Source: Arenimonas terrae (GTDB taxonomy: Bacteria > Pseudomonadota > Gammaproteobacteria > Xanthomonadales > Xanthomonadaceae). Taken from it: a DNA stretch of 64,000 nt. Positions within the stretch are counted from its first letter, which is position 1. Every line of letters starts with the position of its first letter. This document shows, one piece after another, positions 44,508 to 52,930 of the stretch. The stretch lies in contig NZ_SMDR01000001.1 of the NCBI RefSeq assembly GCF_006265115.1, positions 868,001 through 932,000 of the forward strand, written 5' to 3'. Below the pieces are notes generated by a model that was given only the letters and a program-made list of their open reading frames with translations, was not told the origin of the DNA and did not search any database. Made by a program: the position numbers and the translations under genes.

Positions 44508-45499
44508 GCGGCCACCGCCTCGGACGCCGCGGCGCGCGGTTCCAGGATCATCTGCCCGCGCGAATAGTCGAACACGACGTTGTGCCGGCTCAGGAAGCGC
44601 GAACCTAGGCGACCGTTCTGCCCGGTGTCGATCACCTCGTCGCCCAGCGCGTATTCGGCCGGCGTGGTGATCGCCGGGCCTTCGCCCAGTCCGATGTCCA
44701 CGGAACTGCCGGTGCGGTAGCTGGCCAGCCCGCCGACGAAGCAGGCGTTGCGCGACGGCCCCTGCGCCGGCGCGACGATGTCGGCATGCGTTTTCGGGAA
44801 CAGGCTCAGGTCGATGTTGGCGCCGCTGTCCACGTGCAGGCGCGCCTGGTAGCGGCGGCCGTCGGGGGCGGCGACGTCGGCCTGCACGTAAGGCTGGCGG
44901 CTACTGATTTCGGCCGGCACGATCCGGCCCGCACCCTCGTAGCGGTAGGTCTCCGGATCGTGCAGCACGACCTGGCCCCGGTCGTAATTTATCTCGACCA
45001 CGTAGCGCGAGAACAGCTCGTGGCCGACCACGCCCTGGAACGGCGGCTCGGGGATCTCCTCGCTGCACTTGAGCGAAGCGACCGGAATCGCCAGCACGGT
45101 CTGGCCCGGCAGGGTCAACGGGCCGAAGTCGATGTCCACCGAGGGCTGCACCGCCGCGGTGATGGCCGCCAGCCCTTCGCCGATGCGCTCCATCGCATGC
45201 ATGTCCAGGCCAAGGCCACGGGTGCGCGGCCCCTCCAGCACGGCGAGCATCGAGGCACCCGTGTCGAGCACGAAATCCACCGGCGCGGCGCCGTTGACGC
45301 TGGCCTGGACGATCACCCAGCCACGGTCCTCGCGGAACGGCAGGGTCAGCGGCAGCGCCTGTTCCAGCACCGCGTCCGTGCCCTCGTTGGCGAAGTAGAG
45401 CCGGGCCATGCGGATCTGGTCGCAGCCCGACAGCAGCAGGGCCAGGCCGTTCGCGACGGCGGCACGGTGCGGGCGGTTGAAGGTGCGGATGGTCTTCAT
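44480..45499 (-). CDS. Retropepsin-like aspartic protease lipoprotein
   Basis: A 339-aa protein with a lipobox LLLSGC (C26) after a hydrophobic segment. Two aspartic-protease half-sites occur in one chain: D79-T-G81 in FVLDTGASM and D224-S-G226 in HVDSGANID. Each half also has the hydrophobic-Gly element (GVVGHELFSRY; RLGSRFLSRHNVVFDY). The gene thus encodes an internally paired clan AA protease, unlike single-domain retropepsins that dimerise. It is expected to be anchored in the outer or inner membrane. It diverges from an HTH regulator that may control it. Confidence 0.83.
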   Translation of the reverse strand: MKTIRTFNRPHRAAVANGLALLLSGCDQIRMARLYFANEGTDAVLEQALPLTLPFREDRGWVIVQASVNGAAPVDFVLDTGASMLAVLEGPRTRGLGLDMHAMERIGEGLAAITAAVQPSVDIDFGPLTLPGQTVLAIPVASLKCSEEIPEPPFQGVVGHELFSRYVVEINYDRGQVVLHDPETYRYEGAGRIVPAEISSRQPYVQADVAAPDGRRYQARLHVDSGANIDLSLFPKTHADIVAPAQGPSRNACFVGGLASYRTGSSVDIGLGEGPAITTPAEYALGDEVIDTGQNGRLGSRFLSRHNVVFDYSRGQMILEPRAAASEAVAAQGAGASLR

Positions 45500-45522
45500 G
45501 GCGCTTGCCCTTGGTGGTTGTT

Positions 45523-45561
45523 GTGTTGAAAACTAGGCTTGTTTTTAAACACAGGCAAGCC
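45523..45561. promoter_or_regulatory. AT-rich dyad operator between protease and HTH genes
   Basis: Two interlaced inverted repeats lie in the 67-bp divergent gap: GTGTTGAAAAC (45523-45533) against GTTTTTAAACAC (45541-45552), and GGCTTG (45536-45541) against CAAGCC (45556-45561). The gap is far more AT-rich than its surroundings. A divergently placed regulator gene makes an autoregulatory operator likely. Confidence 0.55.
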
Positions 45562-45566
45562 AACTC

Positions 45567-46199
45567 ATGGCACCCTCCCGAAAGTCTCCCCCCGCCCCGG
45601 TCCGCGCCCGTCGACACCAGGTGGTGCGCGGCGCGGAGCAGATCACCCTGCTCGCCAGCCCGGTGCGCCAGGATCTGGTGGACACGCTGGAGGCCCTCGG
45701 CGGCGAAGCGGACGTCGCGGCGGTCGCCACCCAGCTGGGCCGTCCGGCCGACGGGCTGTACTACCACTTCGACCTGCTGGCGAAGGCCGGCCTGCTGCAG
45801 CGCGTGGACACCGACGGTGCGCGCCGCTACCGCATCGGCCAGGGCCGCGGCGCCCCGCTCAAGCTCGACTACGGCAGCGACGCCGAGAGCCGCGAAGCGG
45901 TCGGACGGGTCGTGGACAAGCTGCTGCAGGCGGCGCGCCGCGATTTCCACGCCGCCCTGGACGAGCCCGGCACGGTGAAGGAAGGCCCGGAGCGCGAGCT
46001 CTGGGCCGGACGCAACAAGGGCTGGGTCCATGCGCGCGACCTGGCCGAGGCCAACCGCCTTCTGACGCGCCTGCAGCAGCTTCTGCAGGGGCCGCGCCGC
46101 GTGGGCCGCGACCGGCTGGTCAGCCTGTCCTTCGTGCTGGCGCCGCTGCCGGCGGCGGCGGGGCGGCGCACGTCGCGGGCCAAGGAACGCGCGCGCTGA
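45567..46199 (+). CDS. ArsR-like winged-helix transcriptional regulator
   Basis: A 210-aa protein whose residues about 20-95 form a winged helix: ITLLASPVRQDLVDTLEALGG, then VATQLGRPADGLYYHFDLLAKAGLLQRV as the recognition helices. The arrangement matches ArsR/GntR-like regulators that sense by dimerisation, but no metal-binding cysteines are seen. A helical C-terminal part and a basic tail follow. It is likely to act on the divergent protease gene and on itself. Confidence 0.75.
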   Translation: MAPSRKSPPAPVRARRHQVVRGAEQITLLASPVRQDLVDTLEALGGEADVAAVATQLGRPADGLYYHFDLLAKAGLLQRVDTDGARRYRIGQGRGAPLKLDYGSDAESREAVGRVVDKLLQAARRDFHAALDEPGTVKEGPERELWAGRNKGWVHARDLAEANRLLTRLQQLLQGPRRVGRDRLVSLSFVLAPLPAAAGRRTSRAKERAR

Positions 46200-46285
46200 C
46201 GCGGGGTCCGCGCTCGGATCGCGCAGGCGCCCGGCCTCGCGCGGACAACCCACGGCGGCGTCTTCCCGCCGGCCGGCGGAGTGGC

Positions 46286-47041
46286 TCAGGCGCCGACGCG
46301 GAAATCCACGTCAACCACTTCTTCGAGCACGGTTTCCCCGGCGATGTTGGTCATCACGACCATCACCTGCTCCACGCGCGACGCCTCGCCCAGCGCGAAC
46401 CAGCGCTTGACGGTGCCCTGGCCGTTCAATCCGTCGTCACTCGGCTCGTAGGAAGCGCGTGAGGTGGTCACCGGCACGACCCACACGCTCAAACCCTTTT
46501 CGCCCGTGATGTCGAAGGCGACTTCGGCCACGACCTGCTGCCCGACCCGGAGCACCGAACCGGACGGCGGATCGAAGTCCACGGAGAGCAGCCGCGATCC
46601 CAGCCCGTCGCCGCGCAGGCGCTCGCGTTCGGGATCGGGCAGGAATTCGTAGTCCACGGCCACGGGGTTTTCGGCCAGGGTGCGCTGCTGCACGTCGCGT
46701 ACCAGGACGGTGATCGCGTCGATGCGGCCGGCTTCGTCGAGCGCGACGTAGCGCCTGAGGCTGCCGGTGCCCGGCTGCATCGCGGCATTCGAGGGTTCGT
46801 AGGACGAGTCCGGATGGTCGGCTTTCGCCCAGACGAACAGTCGGGCGCGAGGCCGCGAGTAGCGGTAGTGGATCGTCGCGACCACGCGCTCGCCGGCCGT
46901 CAACACGGCGCCCGTGGGTGGGGTGAACTCCACGCCGAGGATCTCCAGGTCGGTGCTGCCGTCGTTGTTCGCCCGCGCGCGCACAACCAGCCATGCGGCC
47001 ACCCCGATGGTCACGGCGGCCGCCAGAAGGATCGAGCCCAT
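46286..47041 (-). CDS. Membrane-anchored protein with a duplicated ~100-residue domain
   Basis: I do not recognise the family. The 251-aa protein has an N-terminal transmembrane helix (residues 3-21) followed by two copies of one beta-rich unit: residues 32-133 and 151-248. Both open with LxxVxFxPPxGxVL, continue with a strand ending VVA, share an SSYEPS/ASYEPS element followed by a G-x-G-x-x-x-R-x-x-A-L segment, and close with VAVDYEF or VVDVDFRV. This is a clear internal duplication, with the units probably in the periplasm. The start is the ATG at 47041, preceded by AGGGG; in-frame ATGs at 47068 and 47095 are possible. Confidence 0.7.
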   Translation of the reverse strand: MGSILLAAAVTIGVAAWLVVRARANNDGSTDLEILGVEFTPPTGAVLTAGERVVATIHYRYSRPRARLFVWAKADHPDSSYEPSNAAMQPGTGSLRRYVALDEAGRIDAITVLVRDVQQRTLAENPVAVDYEFLPDPERERLRGDGLGSRLLSVDFDPPSGSVLRVGQQVVAEVAFDITGEKGLSVWVVPVTTSRASYEPSDDGLNGQGTVKRWFALGEASRVEQVMVVMTNIAGETVLEEVVDVDFRVGA

Positions 47042-47130
47042 GATTTGCCCCTGCGGAAAACCGGCCATGCTGGCGATGTCGGCGGATGAAGGCAAGGCGC
47101 CAGCGCCAGGACGGAAAGCCGGCCCTTGTA

Positions 47131-47152
47131 ATTAATTATTGAATCAATTAAT
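47131..47152. promoter_or_regulatory. AT-rich operator/promoter of the TetR-ABC exporter operon
   Basis: A 22-bp run made almost wholly of A and T contains the inverted repeats ATTAATT (47131-47137)/AATTAAT (47146-47152) and ATTGA (47138-47142)/TCAAT (47144-47148). It ends at the GTG/ATG starts of the TetR gene. Such dyads are typical TetR operators; repression of its own operon is the expected mode. Confidence 0.65.
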
Positions 47153-47161
47153 GTGCGCGCC

Positions 47162-47836
47162 ATGCCCAACCGCCCCACCCGTAGCGACTCCCCCCGCAAG
47201 CCGCGCCTGCCCGGCCGTCCGGCCGCCGGCCGGCACGACCACCGCGAAGCCCTGATCGACGCCGCGCGCGACTACTTCGCCGCGCACGGCTACGCGGCCA
47301 GCAGCCTGCGCCAGATCGCCCTCGTGGCGAAGGTGACCCCGGCGCTGAGCCACTACTACTTCAAGGACAAGGCCGGCCTGCTCGAGGCCGTGGTCGAACA
47401 CCGGGTCGCACCACTGGTGCAGTCGCTCGGCGCGGCGGTGGCGGCCGCGGGGCCCGATCCGGCGGCGGCGCTGCGCGCCTTCGTGCTGGCCTACACGCGC
47501 ACCGCGGCCAGCAACCCCTGGCTGCCGCAGCTGATCGTGCGCGAAGTGCTGAGCAACGAGGGCGCGCTGCGTGCCACGTTCCCGGAACGATTCGCCGGCG
47601 GCATGGCGGCGATGCTGCGCGGCCTGGTCGCCGCCGGCCAGGCCCGCGGCGATTTCCGCGCCGACCTGGACCCGCGCGAGATCGTCATGTCGGTCGTCTC
47701 GCTGTGCATCTTTCCCTTCGTCGCCGCGCCCCTGGTCAACCTGACGCTTGGCATCGGGACCGGCCCGGACCGCGCCGAAGCGCTCGCCTCCCATCACCTC
47801 GCCGTGCTCCTGGCCGGCATCGCGAAGACCCCATGA
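47162..47836 (+). CDS. TetR-family regulator (CecR-like)
   Basis: A 224-aa repressor. The N-terminal HTH is EALIDAARDYFAAHGYAASSLRQIALVAKVTPALSHYYFKDKAGLL, with the Y-x-H-Y-Y-F-x-x-K recognition end. A C-terminal ligand domain follows (CerR/CecR-like C-terminal region). Its stop overlaps the adaptor start (ATGA). The gene order TetR-HlyD-ABC ATPase-permease mirrors E. coli cecR-ybhG-ybhF-ybhS. The start is either the ATG at 47162 or an in-frame GTG at 47153, close enough to the operator that the mRNA leader must be very short. Confidence 0.88.
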   Translation: MPNRPTRSDSPRKPRLPGRPAAGRHDHREALIDAARDYFAAHGYAASSLRQIALVAKVTPALSHYYFKDKAGLLEAVVEHRVAPLVQSLGAAVAAAGPDPAAALRAFVLAYTRTAASNPWLPQLIVREVLSNEGALRATFPERFAGGMAAMLRGLVAAGQARGDFRADLDPREIVMSVVSLCIFPFVAAPLVNLTLGIGTGPDRAEALASHHLAVLLAGIAKTP

Positions 47837-48786
47837 AGACCCTGCTGCCGATCGTCATCGCCGCCCTGCTGATGTCCGCATGCACGCCCGGACCGGAACA
47901 CGCGTTGGGCACGCTGGAACGCGACCGCATCACCCTGCCCGCACCGGTGTCCGAACGCATCGCCGAAATCGCCGTGCGCGAGGGCCAGACGGTCGCCACC
48001 GGCGATACGCTGCTGGTGCTCGAACCCGAGCGCACCGGCGCACGCCTGGATGCCGCACGCGCCGAAGCCGCAAGACTGCGTGCCGCCCGCGACGAAGCGC
48101 AGGCCGGCCCGCGCAGCGAATCGATCGCCGAGGCCCGCGCCCGAGTGCGCGGCGCCGAAGGCGTGGCACTGAACGCGCGCCGCGATTTCGAGCGGGTGCG
48201 CCAGGTGGTCGAACGCCGGGTGCTGCCCGCCGCCGACCTGGACCGCGCCCGCGCCAACCTCGCCGCCGCCGATGCCGACGCCCAGGCCGCACGCGAAGCC
48301 CTGGCCCTGCTCGAACACGGCACCCGCGGCGAGCAGATCGTGCAGGCCGAAGCCGCACTGGCGGCCGCCGAGGCGAACGTGACGGCGCTGCAGGTGGACC
48401 TGGCGCGCACCCGCATCACCGCGCCGCGCGCCGGCCAGGTCGACAGCCTGCCCTTCGAGGTCGGGGACCAGGTGCCGGTCGGCACGCCGCTGGCGGTGCT
48501 GCTGGTCGGGGACAAACCCTATGCCCGCGTGTATGTGCCGCAGCCCTTGCGCGCGTCGGTGCGCGTGGGCACGGCCGCGACGGTGCACCTGCAGGGCACC
48601 GACGCGAGCTATCCCGGCCACGTGCGCGCGATCCGAAGCGAGCCCAGCTTCACGCCCTACTACGCGCTCGCCGGCGAGGACGCCTCGCGCCTGTCGTGGC
48701 TGGCCGAGATCGAGCTCGACGCCGGGGCCGACAGCCTGCCGGTCGGCATCCCGGTGCGCGCCGAGTTCGCGGCCCCGCAGCCATGA
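47833..48786 (+). CDS. YbhG-like membrane-fusion lipoprotein of ABC exporter
   Basis: A 317-aa HlyD-type adaptor with a lipoprotein signal (LLPIVIAALLMSAC). It has a first lipoyl half (APVSERIAEIAVREGQTV), a long Ala/Arg/Glu-rich coiled-coil hairpin (about residues 65-190), and a second lipoyl half (TRITAPRAGQVDSLPFEVGDQV). It links the inner-membrane ABC unit to an outer-membrane channel that is not encoded here. It overlaps both neighbours by 4 nt. Confidence 0.9.
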   Translation: MKTLLPIVIAALLMSACTPGPEHALGTLERDRITLPAPVSERIAEIAVREGQTVATGDTLLVLEPERTGARLDAARAEAARLRAARDEAQAGPRSESIAEARARVRGAEGVALNARRDFERVRQVVERRVLPAADLDRARANLAAADADAQAAREALALLEHGTRGEQIVQAEAALAAAEANVTALQVDLARTRITAPRAGQVDSLPFEVGDQVPVGTPLAVLLVGDKPYARVYVPQPLRASVRVGTAATVHLQGTDASYPGHVRAIRSEPSFTPYYALAGEDASRLSWLAEIELDAGADSLPVGIPVRAEFAAPQP

Positions 48787-49727
48787 ACGACATCGTCATC
48801 CGCACCCGCGGCCTGACCCGGCGCTTCGGCGCGCTGGTGGCGGTGAACGGCGTGGACCTGGCGGTGCCGCGCGGCAACGTCTATGGCTTCCTGGGACCGA
48901 ACGGTTCCGGCAAGTCCACCACCATCCGCATGTTGTGCGGCCTGCTCACGCCCAGCGCCGGCGAGATCGAGGTGCTGGGGCTGTCGATCCCGCGGCAGGC
49001 CGAGGCGCTCAAGCGCCGCATCGGCTACATGACGCAGAAGTTCTCGCTGTTCGAGGACCTGAGCGTGCGCGAGAACCTCGAGTTCATGGCCACCGTGCAG
49101 GACCTGCCGCGGCACGAGGTGAAGACCCGCGTGGACGAACTGCTGGCGGACTATCGCCTCGCCGACCGTCAGAAGCAGCTGGCGGGGACGATGAGCGGTG
49201 GCCAGAAACAGCGCCTCGCCCTGGCCTGCGCCGTCGTGCACCGGCCCGAGCTGCTGTTCCTGGACGAGCCCACCAGCGCGGTGGACCCGGAGTCGCGGCG
49301 CGACTTCTGGGAAAAGCTCTTCGAGCTCGCCGATGCCGGCACCACCCTGCTGGTGTCGACGCACTACATGGACGAAGCCGAGCGCTGCCACCGGCTGGCC
49401 ATCCTGGATCAGGGCGCGCTGGTCGCCGACGGCACCCCCGCCCAGCTCGCCGCCGAGCTGGACGGCCGCACGCTGTTGGCGATGAGCGCACAGCCGCGCC
49501 GGGCCGCCGCCCTGCTCGCGGGTTTCGCCGGCATCGCCAGCGTCGCCCAGGTCGGCAACCAGCTGCGCGTGCTGACCGGGCCGGGCTTCGCGCACCTGGA
49601 CGAGCTGCGAGCAGCGCTGCAGGCCCAGGACCCGGCGGCGTCGGTGCACCAGGTGGCGCCCAGCCTCGAGGATGTCTTCGTCGCCGCGACGCACGGCCGA
49701 CGGGCCGCCCGCGGAGAGGCCGCATGA
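48783..49727 (+). CDS. ABC-2 exporter ATP-binding protein
   Basis: A 314-aa ATPase with Walker A GPNGSGKST, a Q-loop in GYMTQKFSLFEDLSV, signature MSGGQKQRLALACAV, Walker B LLFLDEPTSAVDPESR and the H-loop VSTHYMDEAERC. The C-terminal ~75 residues are a regulatory extension (ALLAGFAGIASVAQVGNQL). E. coli YbhF carries two ATPase domains; this one has a single domain and presumably dimerises. It is coupled to its neighbours by ATGA overlaps. Confidence 0.94.
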   Translation: MNDIVIRTRGLTRRFGALVAVNGVDLAVPRGNVYGFLGPNGSGKSTTIRMLCGLLTPSAGEIEVLGLSIPRQAEALKRRIGYMTQKFSLFEDLSVRENLEFMATVQDLPRHEVKTRVDELLADYRLADRQKQLAGTMSGGQKQRLALACAVVHRPELLFLDEPTSAVDPESRRDFWEKLFELADAGTTLLVSTHYMDEAERCHRLAILDQGALVADGTPAQLAAELDGRTLLAMSAQPRRAAALLAGFAGIASVAQVGNQLRVLTGPGFAHLDELRAALQAQDPAASVHQVAPSLEDVFVAATHGRRAARGEAA

Positions 49728-50803
49728 GCCTGCGCCGCCTGCTCGCGATCATGGTCAAGGAGCTGCGCCAGCTGCGCCGCGACCGCATCACCCTGGGCAT
49801 GATCGTCGGCATCCCGGTACTGCAGCTGCTGCTGTTCGGCTACGCCATCAACATGGACGTGCGCGGGCTGCCGGCGGCGGTGGCGGACGAGGCGCAGACG
49901 GCCGGCTCGCGCGCCCTGGTCCAGGACCTGCTGGCCACCGGCGTCATCGCGCCGGCGGCGCAGGCGCGATCGCCGGCCGACCTGATGGACCTGTTGCGCT
50001 CGGGACGCATCAGCGTCGGCGTCGCCATTCCGCGGGACTACGAGCGGCGGCGCATCGAGGGCCGCGAATCGGTGCAGATCCTGGTGGACGGCAGCGACAC
50101 CGTGGTGCAGGCCAGCGCCCGCCAGCTGGCGCAGATCCCGCTCGACGGCCGGGTAAGCGTCGCGCAGCTGGTCAACGTGGTCAGCTTCTACAATCCCGAG
50201 CGGCGCTCGGCGGTGAACATCGTGCCGGGCCTGATCGGGGTCATCCTGACGCTGACGATGGTGCTGTTCACCGCCGTGGCCATCGTGCGCGAACGCGAAC
50301 GCGGCAACATGGAGCTGCTGATCACCACCCCCGTCAGCAGCGCCGAGCTGATGATCGGCAAGGTGCTGCCCTACGTCGGCATCGGCCTGGTGCAGACCAC
50401 GGTGGTGCTGCTGCTTGGCGTGGGCATCTTCCAGGTGCCGATCCGCGGCGCCCTGGTGTCGGTGTACGTCGCGGCCCTGCTGCTGATCGCCGCCAACCTC
50501 AGCCTGGGCCTGCTGATCTCGACCCGCGCCAAATCCCAGTTCCAGGCGATGCAGATGACCTTCTTCGTCTTCCTGCCCTCGATCCTGCTATCGGGCTTCA
50601 TGTTCCCGTTCGCGGGCATGCCGGTGGCGGCGCAGTGGATCGCCCAGGTGCTGCCGCTGACCCATTTCATGCGCCTGATCCGCGGCGTGATGCTGCGCGG
50701 CGCCGACCTGGGCGACCTGCTGCCCTCGGTGCTGGCCCTGTGCGCGTTCACGGCGGTGATGATGTCCGTGGCGATCCTGAAGTTCCGCAAGCGCCTGGAC
50801 TGA
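49724..50803 (+). CDS. ABC-2 type permease (YbhS/YbhR-like)
   Basis: A 359-aa permease with one N-terminal transmembrane helix, a periplasmic domain of about 135 residues (AVADEAQTAGSRALVQDLL), then five helices. It shows the ABC-2 signature ERERGNMELLITTPVSSAELMIGK and LLSGFMFPFAGMP. E. coli has two permease genes at this position; here there is one, so a homodimer is implied. Drug or membrane-active compound export is the family role; the substrate is unknown. Confidence 0.93.
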   Translation: MSLRRLLAIMVKELRQLRRDRITLGMIVGIPVLQLLLFGYAINMDVRGLPAAVADEAQTAGSRALVQDLLATGVIAPAAQARSPADLMDLLRSGRISVGVAIPRDYERRRIEGRESVQILVDGSDTVVQASARQLAQIPLDGRVSVAQLVNVVSFYNPERRSAVNIVPGLIGVILTLTMVLFTAVAIVRERERGNMELLITTPVSSAELMIGKVLPYVGIGLVQTTVVLLLGVGIFQVPIRGALVSVYVAALLLIAANLSLGLLISTRAKSQFQAMQMTFFVFLPSILLSGFMFPFAGMPVAAQWIAQVLPLTHFMRLIRGVMLRGADLGDLLPSVLALCAFTAVMMSVAILKFRKRLD

Positions 50804-50808
50804 GGCGG

Positions 50809-50837
50809 CTGCAAGCGCGCCCCGGAGCGGCGATAAT
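50809..50837 (+). promoter_or_regulatory. Promoter of map
   Basis: CTGCAA (50809-50814) and GATAAT (50832-50837) are spaced by 17 bp. The -10 ends 6 nt before the ATG at 50844, so transcription would start at or near the initiation codon, implying a leaderless or near-leaderless mRNA. Confidence 0.55.
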
Positions 50838-50843
50838 CCCGCC

Positions 50844-51647
50844 ATGGACTACCCGCTCAAGACCCCCGCCGAACTCGATGCCATGCGCGTCGCCGGCCGC
50901 CTGGCCGCCGAGGTGCTGCAGGTGGTGGCCCCGCACGTGAGACCGGGCGTGACCACGGCCGAGCTCGACCGCATCTGCCACGACCACATCGTCAACGTGC
51001 AGGGCGCCATTCCGGCCAACATCGGCTACGGCGGCGACGCCACGCGCGTGCCCTTTCCGGCCACGGTCTGCACCTCGGTCAACAACGTGGTCTGCCACGG
51101 CTTCCCGAGCGGGCAGAAGGTCCTCAAGCAGGGCGACATCGTCAACATCGACGTCACCGTGATCAAGGATGGATGGCACGGCGACACCAGCCGGATGTAT
51201 TTCGTCGGCACGCCCTCGGTGCTGGCGCGACGCCTGGTCGAAACCACCCGCGAGGCGATGTTCGCCGGCATCCGCGCCGTGCGGCCGGGCGCGACCCTGG
51301 GCGATATCGGCCACGCCATCCAGCAGGTGGCCGAGGCGCAGCGTTTTTCGGTGGTGCGCGACTACTGCGGCCACGGCATCGGCCGCATCTACCACGACGC
51401 GCCGCAGATCCTGCATTACGGCCGCCCGGGCGAAGGCGACATGCTGGTGCCCGGCATGACCTTCACCATCGAGCCCATGGTCAACGCCGGCTCCCGGGAA
51501 ACGCGGCTGCTGCCCGACGGCTGGACCGCGGTGACGCGCGACCGTTCGCTGTCGGCGCAGTGGGAGCACACCGTCGCGGTCACCGAGACCGGCGTCGAAG
51601 TGCTGACGCGGGTCCCCGGCGACGACAACGGCCGCTGGCTGGACTGA
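50844..51647 (+). CDS. map: Methionine aminopeptidase, type I
   Basis: Removes the initiator methionine from nascent proteins. The 267-aa pita-bread enzyme has metal ligands D103 (NIDVTVIKDG), D114 (WHGDTSRMY), His in YCGHGIGRIYH, Glu in FTIEPMV and Glu in WEHTVAV, and the substrate His in VCHGFPSG. It has no N-terminal zinc-finger extension. It is not next to rpsB, its frequent neighbour, so it may be a second copy. Confidence 0.96.
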   Translation: MDYPLKTPAELDAMRVAGRLAAEVLQVVAPHVRPGVTTAELDRICHDHIVNVQGAIPANIGYGGDATRVPFPATVCTSVNNVVCHGFPSGQKVLKQGDIVNIDVTVIKDGWHGDTSRMYFVGTPSVLARRLVETTREAMFAGIRAVRPGATLGDIGHAIQQVAEAQRFSVVRDYCGHGIGRIYHDAPQILHYGRPGEGDMLVPGMTFTIEPMVNAGSRETRLLPDGWTAVTRDRSLSAQWEHTVAVTETGVEVLTRVPGDDNGRWLD

Positions 51648-51656
51648 CCCGGCCCC

Positions 51657-52694
51657 TCAGGCCGCGACCGGATCCGCGTCCGGCACCGCCGCCAGCTTGC
51701 GCGGCGCATCCTCGACCACCGGCAGTTCGACCGCGCGGCCGTCGCACAATTCGGCCTGCAGCGGGCAGGTCTTCATCATGTAGTCGGCGTCGAAGGTGAG
51801 CCGCTCGACGAGGAAGTCGACGAAAGCGCGCACCTTCGGCGATGGCACCCGGCCGCGGGTGAACACCGCGTTGAAGTCGATTTCCGGGCCGACCCAGCCG
51901 GCCAGCACGCGCACCGCGCGTCCGCTCTCGACGAAGGGCTTGATGCTGACATCGGTGGAGATCAGCAGCCCCTCGCCGCACAGCATGGCGCCCTGCAGCG
52001 GCGCGGGATCGTTGGCGACGAAGATCGGCGACACCAGATAGTCCTGGGTCTGGGAATGGCCGGCGTTCGCCGCGACCAGGGGCCAGTAGTAGCGGTTGCC
52101 GTGACGGTGCTTGGAGAAGGCCAGCACGCGGTGGTGCTGCAGGTCGTCCGGATGCAGCGGTTCGCCATGGCGCTGGATGTATTCGGGGCTGGCATAGACC
52201 TGGGTGCGGAAGCTCTCGAGCCGGCGCGCGACCAGCGAAGAGTCCGGCAGCGAACCGACGCGCAGCGCGACATCCACTTCCGACGAGATCAGGTCGAGCT
52301 TGTCGTTGCTCAGGTGCAGGTCCACGCGCACCTCGGGATAACGCTGGTGGAATTCGCTCAGCAGCGGCGCGATCCACAGGATGCCGATCGAATACGGCGC
52401 GGTGACCCGCAGCCAGCCGCGCGGCCCGCCCTGCAGCTGGCCCACCGCGCTTTCCGCCTCTTCCAGCTCGCGGGCGATGCGCGCGCTGTGGTCGTGATAG
52501 ACGGCGCCGGCCTCGGTGAGGCCGAGCTTGCGCGTGGTGCGGTTGAGCAGCTGCGCGCCCAGGCGCTCCTCGAGCTCCTGCACCTTGCGGCTGACCGTGG
52601 TCTTGGGCAGGCCGAGAGACTTGGCGGCGGCGGTGAAACTGCCCTGCTCCACCACCTTGGCAAAGATCAGGGTGTCGTTGAGATCGCGCGACAT
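51657..52694 (-). CDS. LysR-family regulator of the adjacent RND operon
   Basis: A 345-aa LTTR. The N-terminal HTH is ANDTLIFAKVVEQGSFT-like, with AAAKSLGLPKTTVSRKVQELEERLG as the recognition region. The type 2 periplasmic-binding-protein-like effector domain follows (GWLRVTAPYSIGILWIAPLL). The C-terminal ~40 residues extend beyond the usual LTTR length (Asp/Ala-rich). It is divergent from the efflux operon, the standard layout for an LTTR and its target. The inducer is unknown. Confidence 0.9.
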   Translation of the reverse strand: MSRDLNDTLIFAKVVEQGSFTAAAKSLGLPKTTVSRKVQELEERLGAQLLNRTTRKLGLTEAGAVYHDHSARIARELEEAESAVGQLQGGPRGWLRVTAPYSIGILWIAPLLSEFHQRYPEVRVDLHLSNDKLDLISSEVDVALRVGSLPDSSLVARRLESFRTQVYASPEYIQRHGEPLHPDDLQHHRVLAFSKHRHGNRYYWPLVAANAGHSQTQDYLVSPIFVANDPAPLQGAMLCGEGLLISTDVSIKPFVESGRAVRVLAGWVGPEIDFNAVFTRGRVPSPKVRAFVDFLVERLTFDADYMMKTCPLQAELCDGRAVELPVVEDAPRKLAAVPDADPVAA

Positions 52695-52930
52695 GGGGAG
52701 CCTCTCCTAGGACGGTGGACGGGCGATTGGCCCGATGGCGGGACAATTATTCCCTCTTTTGCCGGCTTATCAAGTGCCGGATGCAGGCATAGATTGCACG
52801 CCCTGAGCCCAGGCTTCCTGCGTATCCCCTCCCCTTGCGGAGGCTTGGGCTCCCCATTCCGATTACCTGCCGCCATGACCACTGTCCCGATTTACCCAGA
52901 TAATGGGCCATACCGTCCCGCCAACGGGAC
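52695..52930. promoter_or_regulatory. Divergent control region with GGGAC-type dyads and leader hairpin
   Basis: The 180-bp gap and the first codons of the next gene hold repeated elements. GGGACAATTATTCCC (52740-52754) is an imperfect dyad. CCGGC/GCCGG (52762-52766 and 52776-52780) and GAGCCCA/TGGGCTC (52805-52811 and 52846-52852) form hairpins. GTCCCG/CGGGAC (52915-52930, loop CCAA) is a perfect dyad inside the annotated reading frame. The GGGACAAT word occurs at both ends (52740 and 52926). These fit a multi-site LysR operator. Confidence 0.55.
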
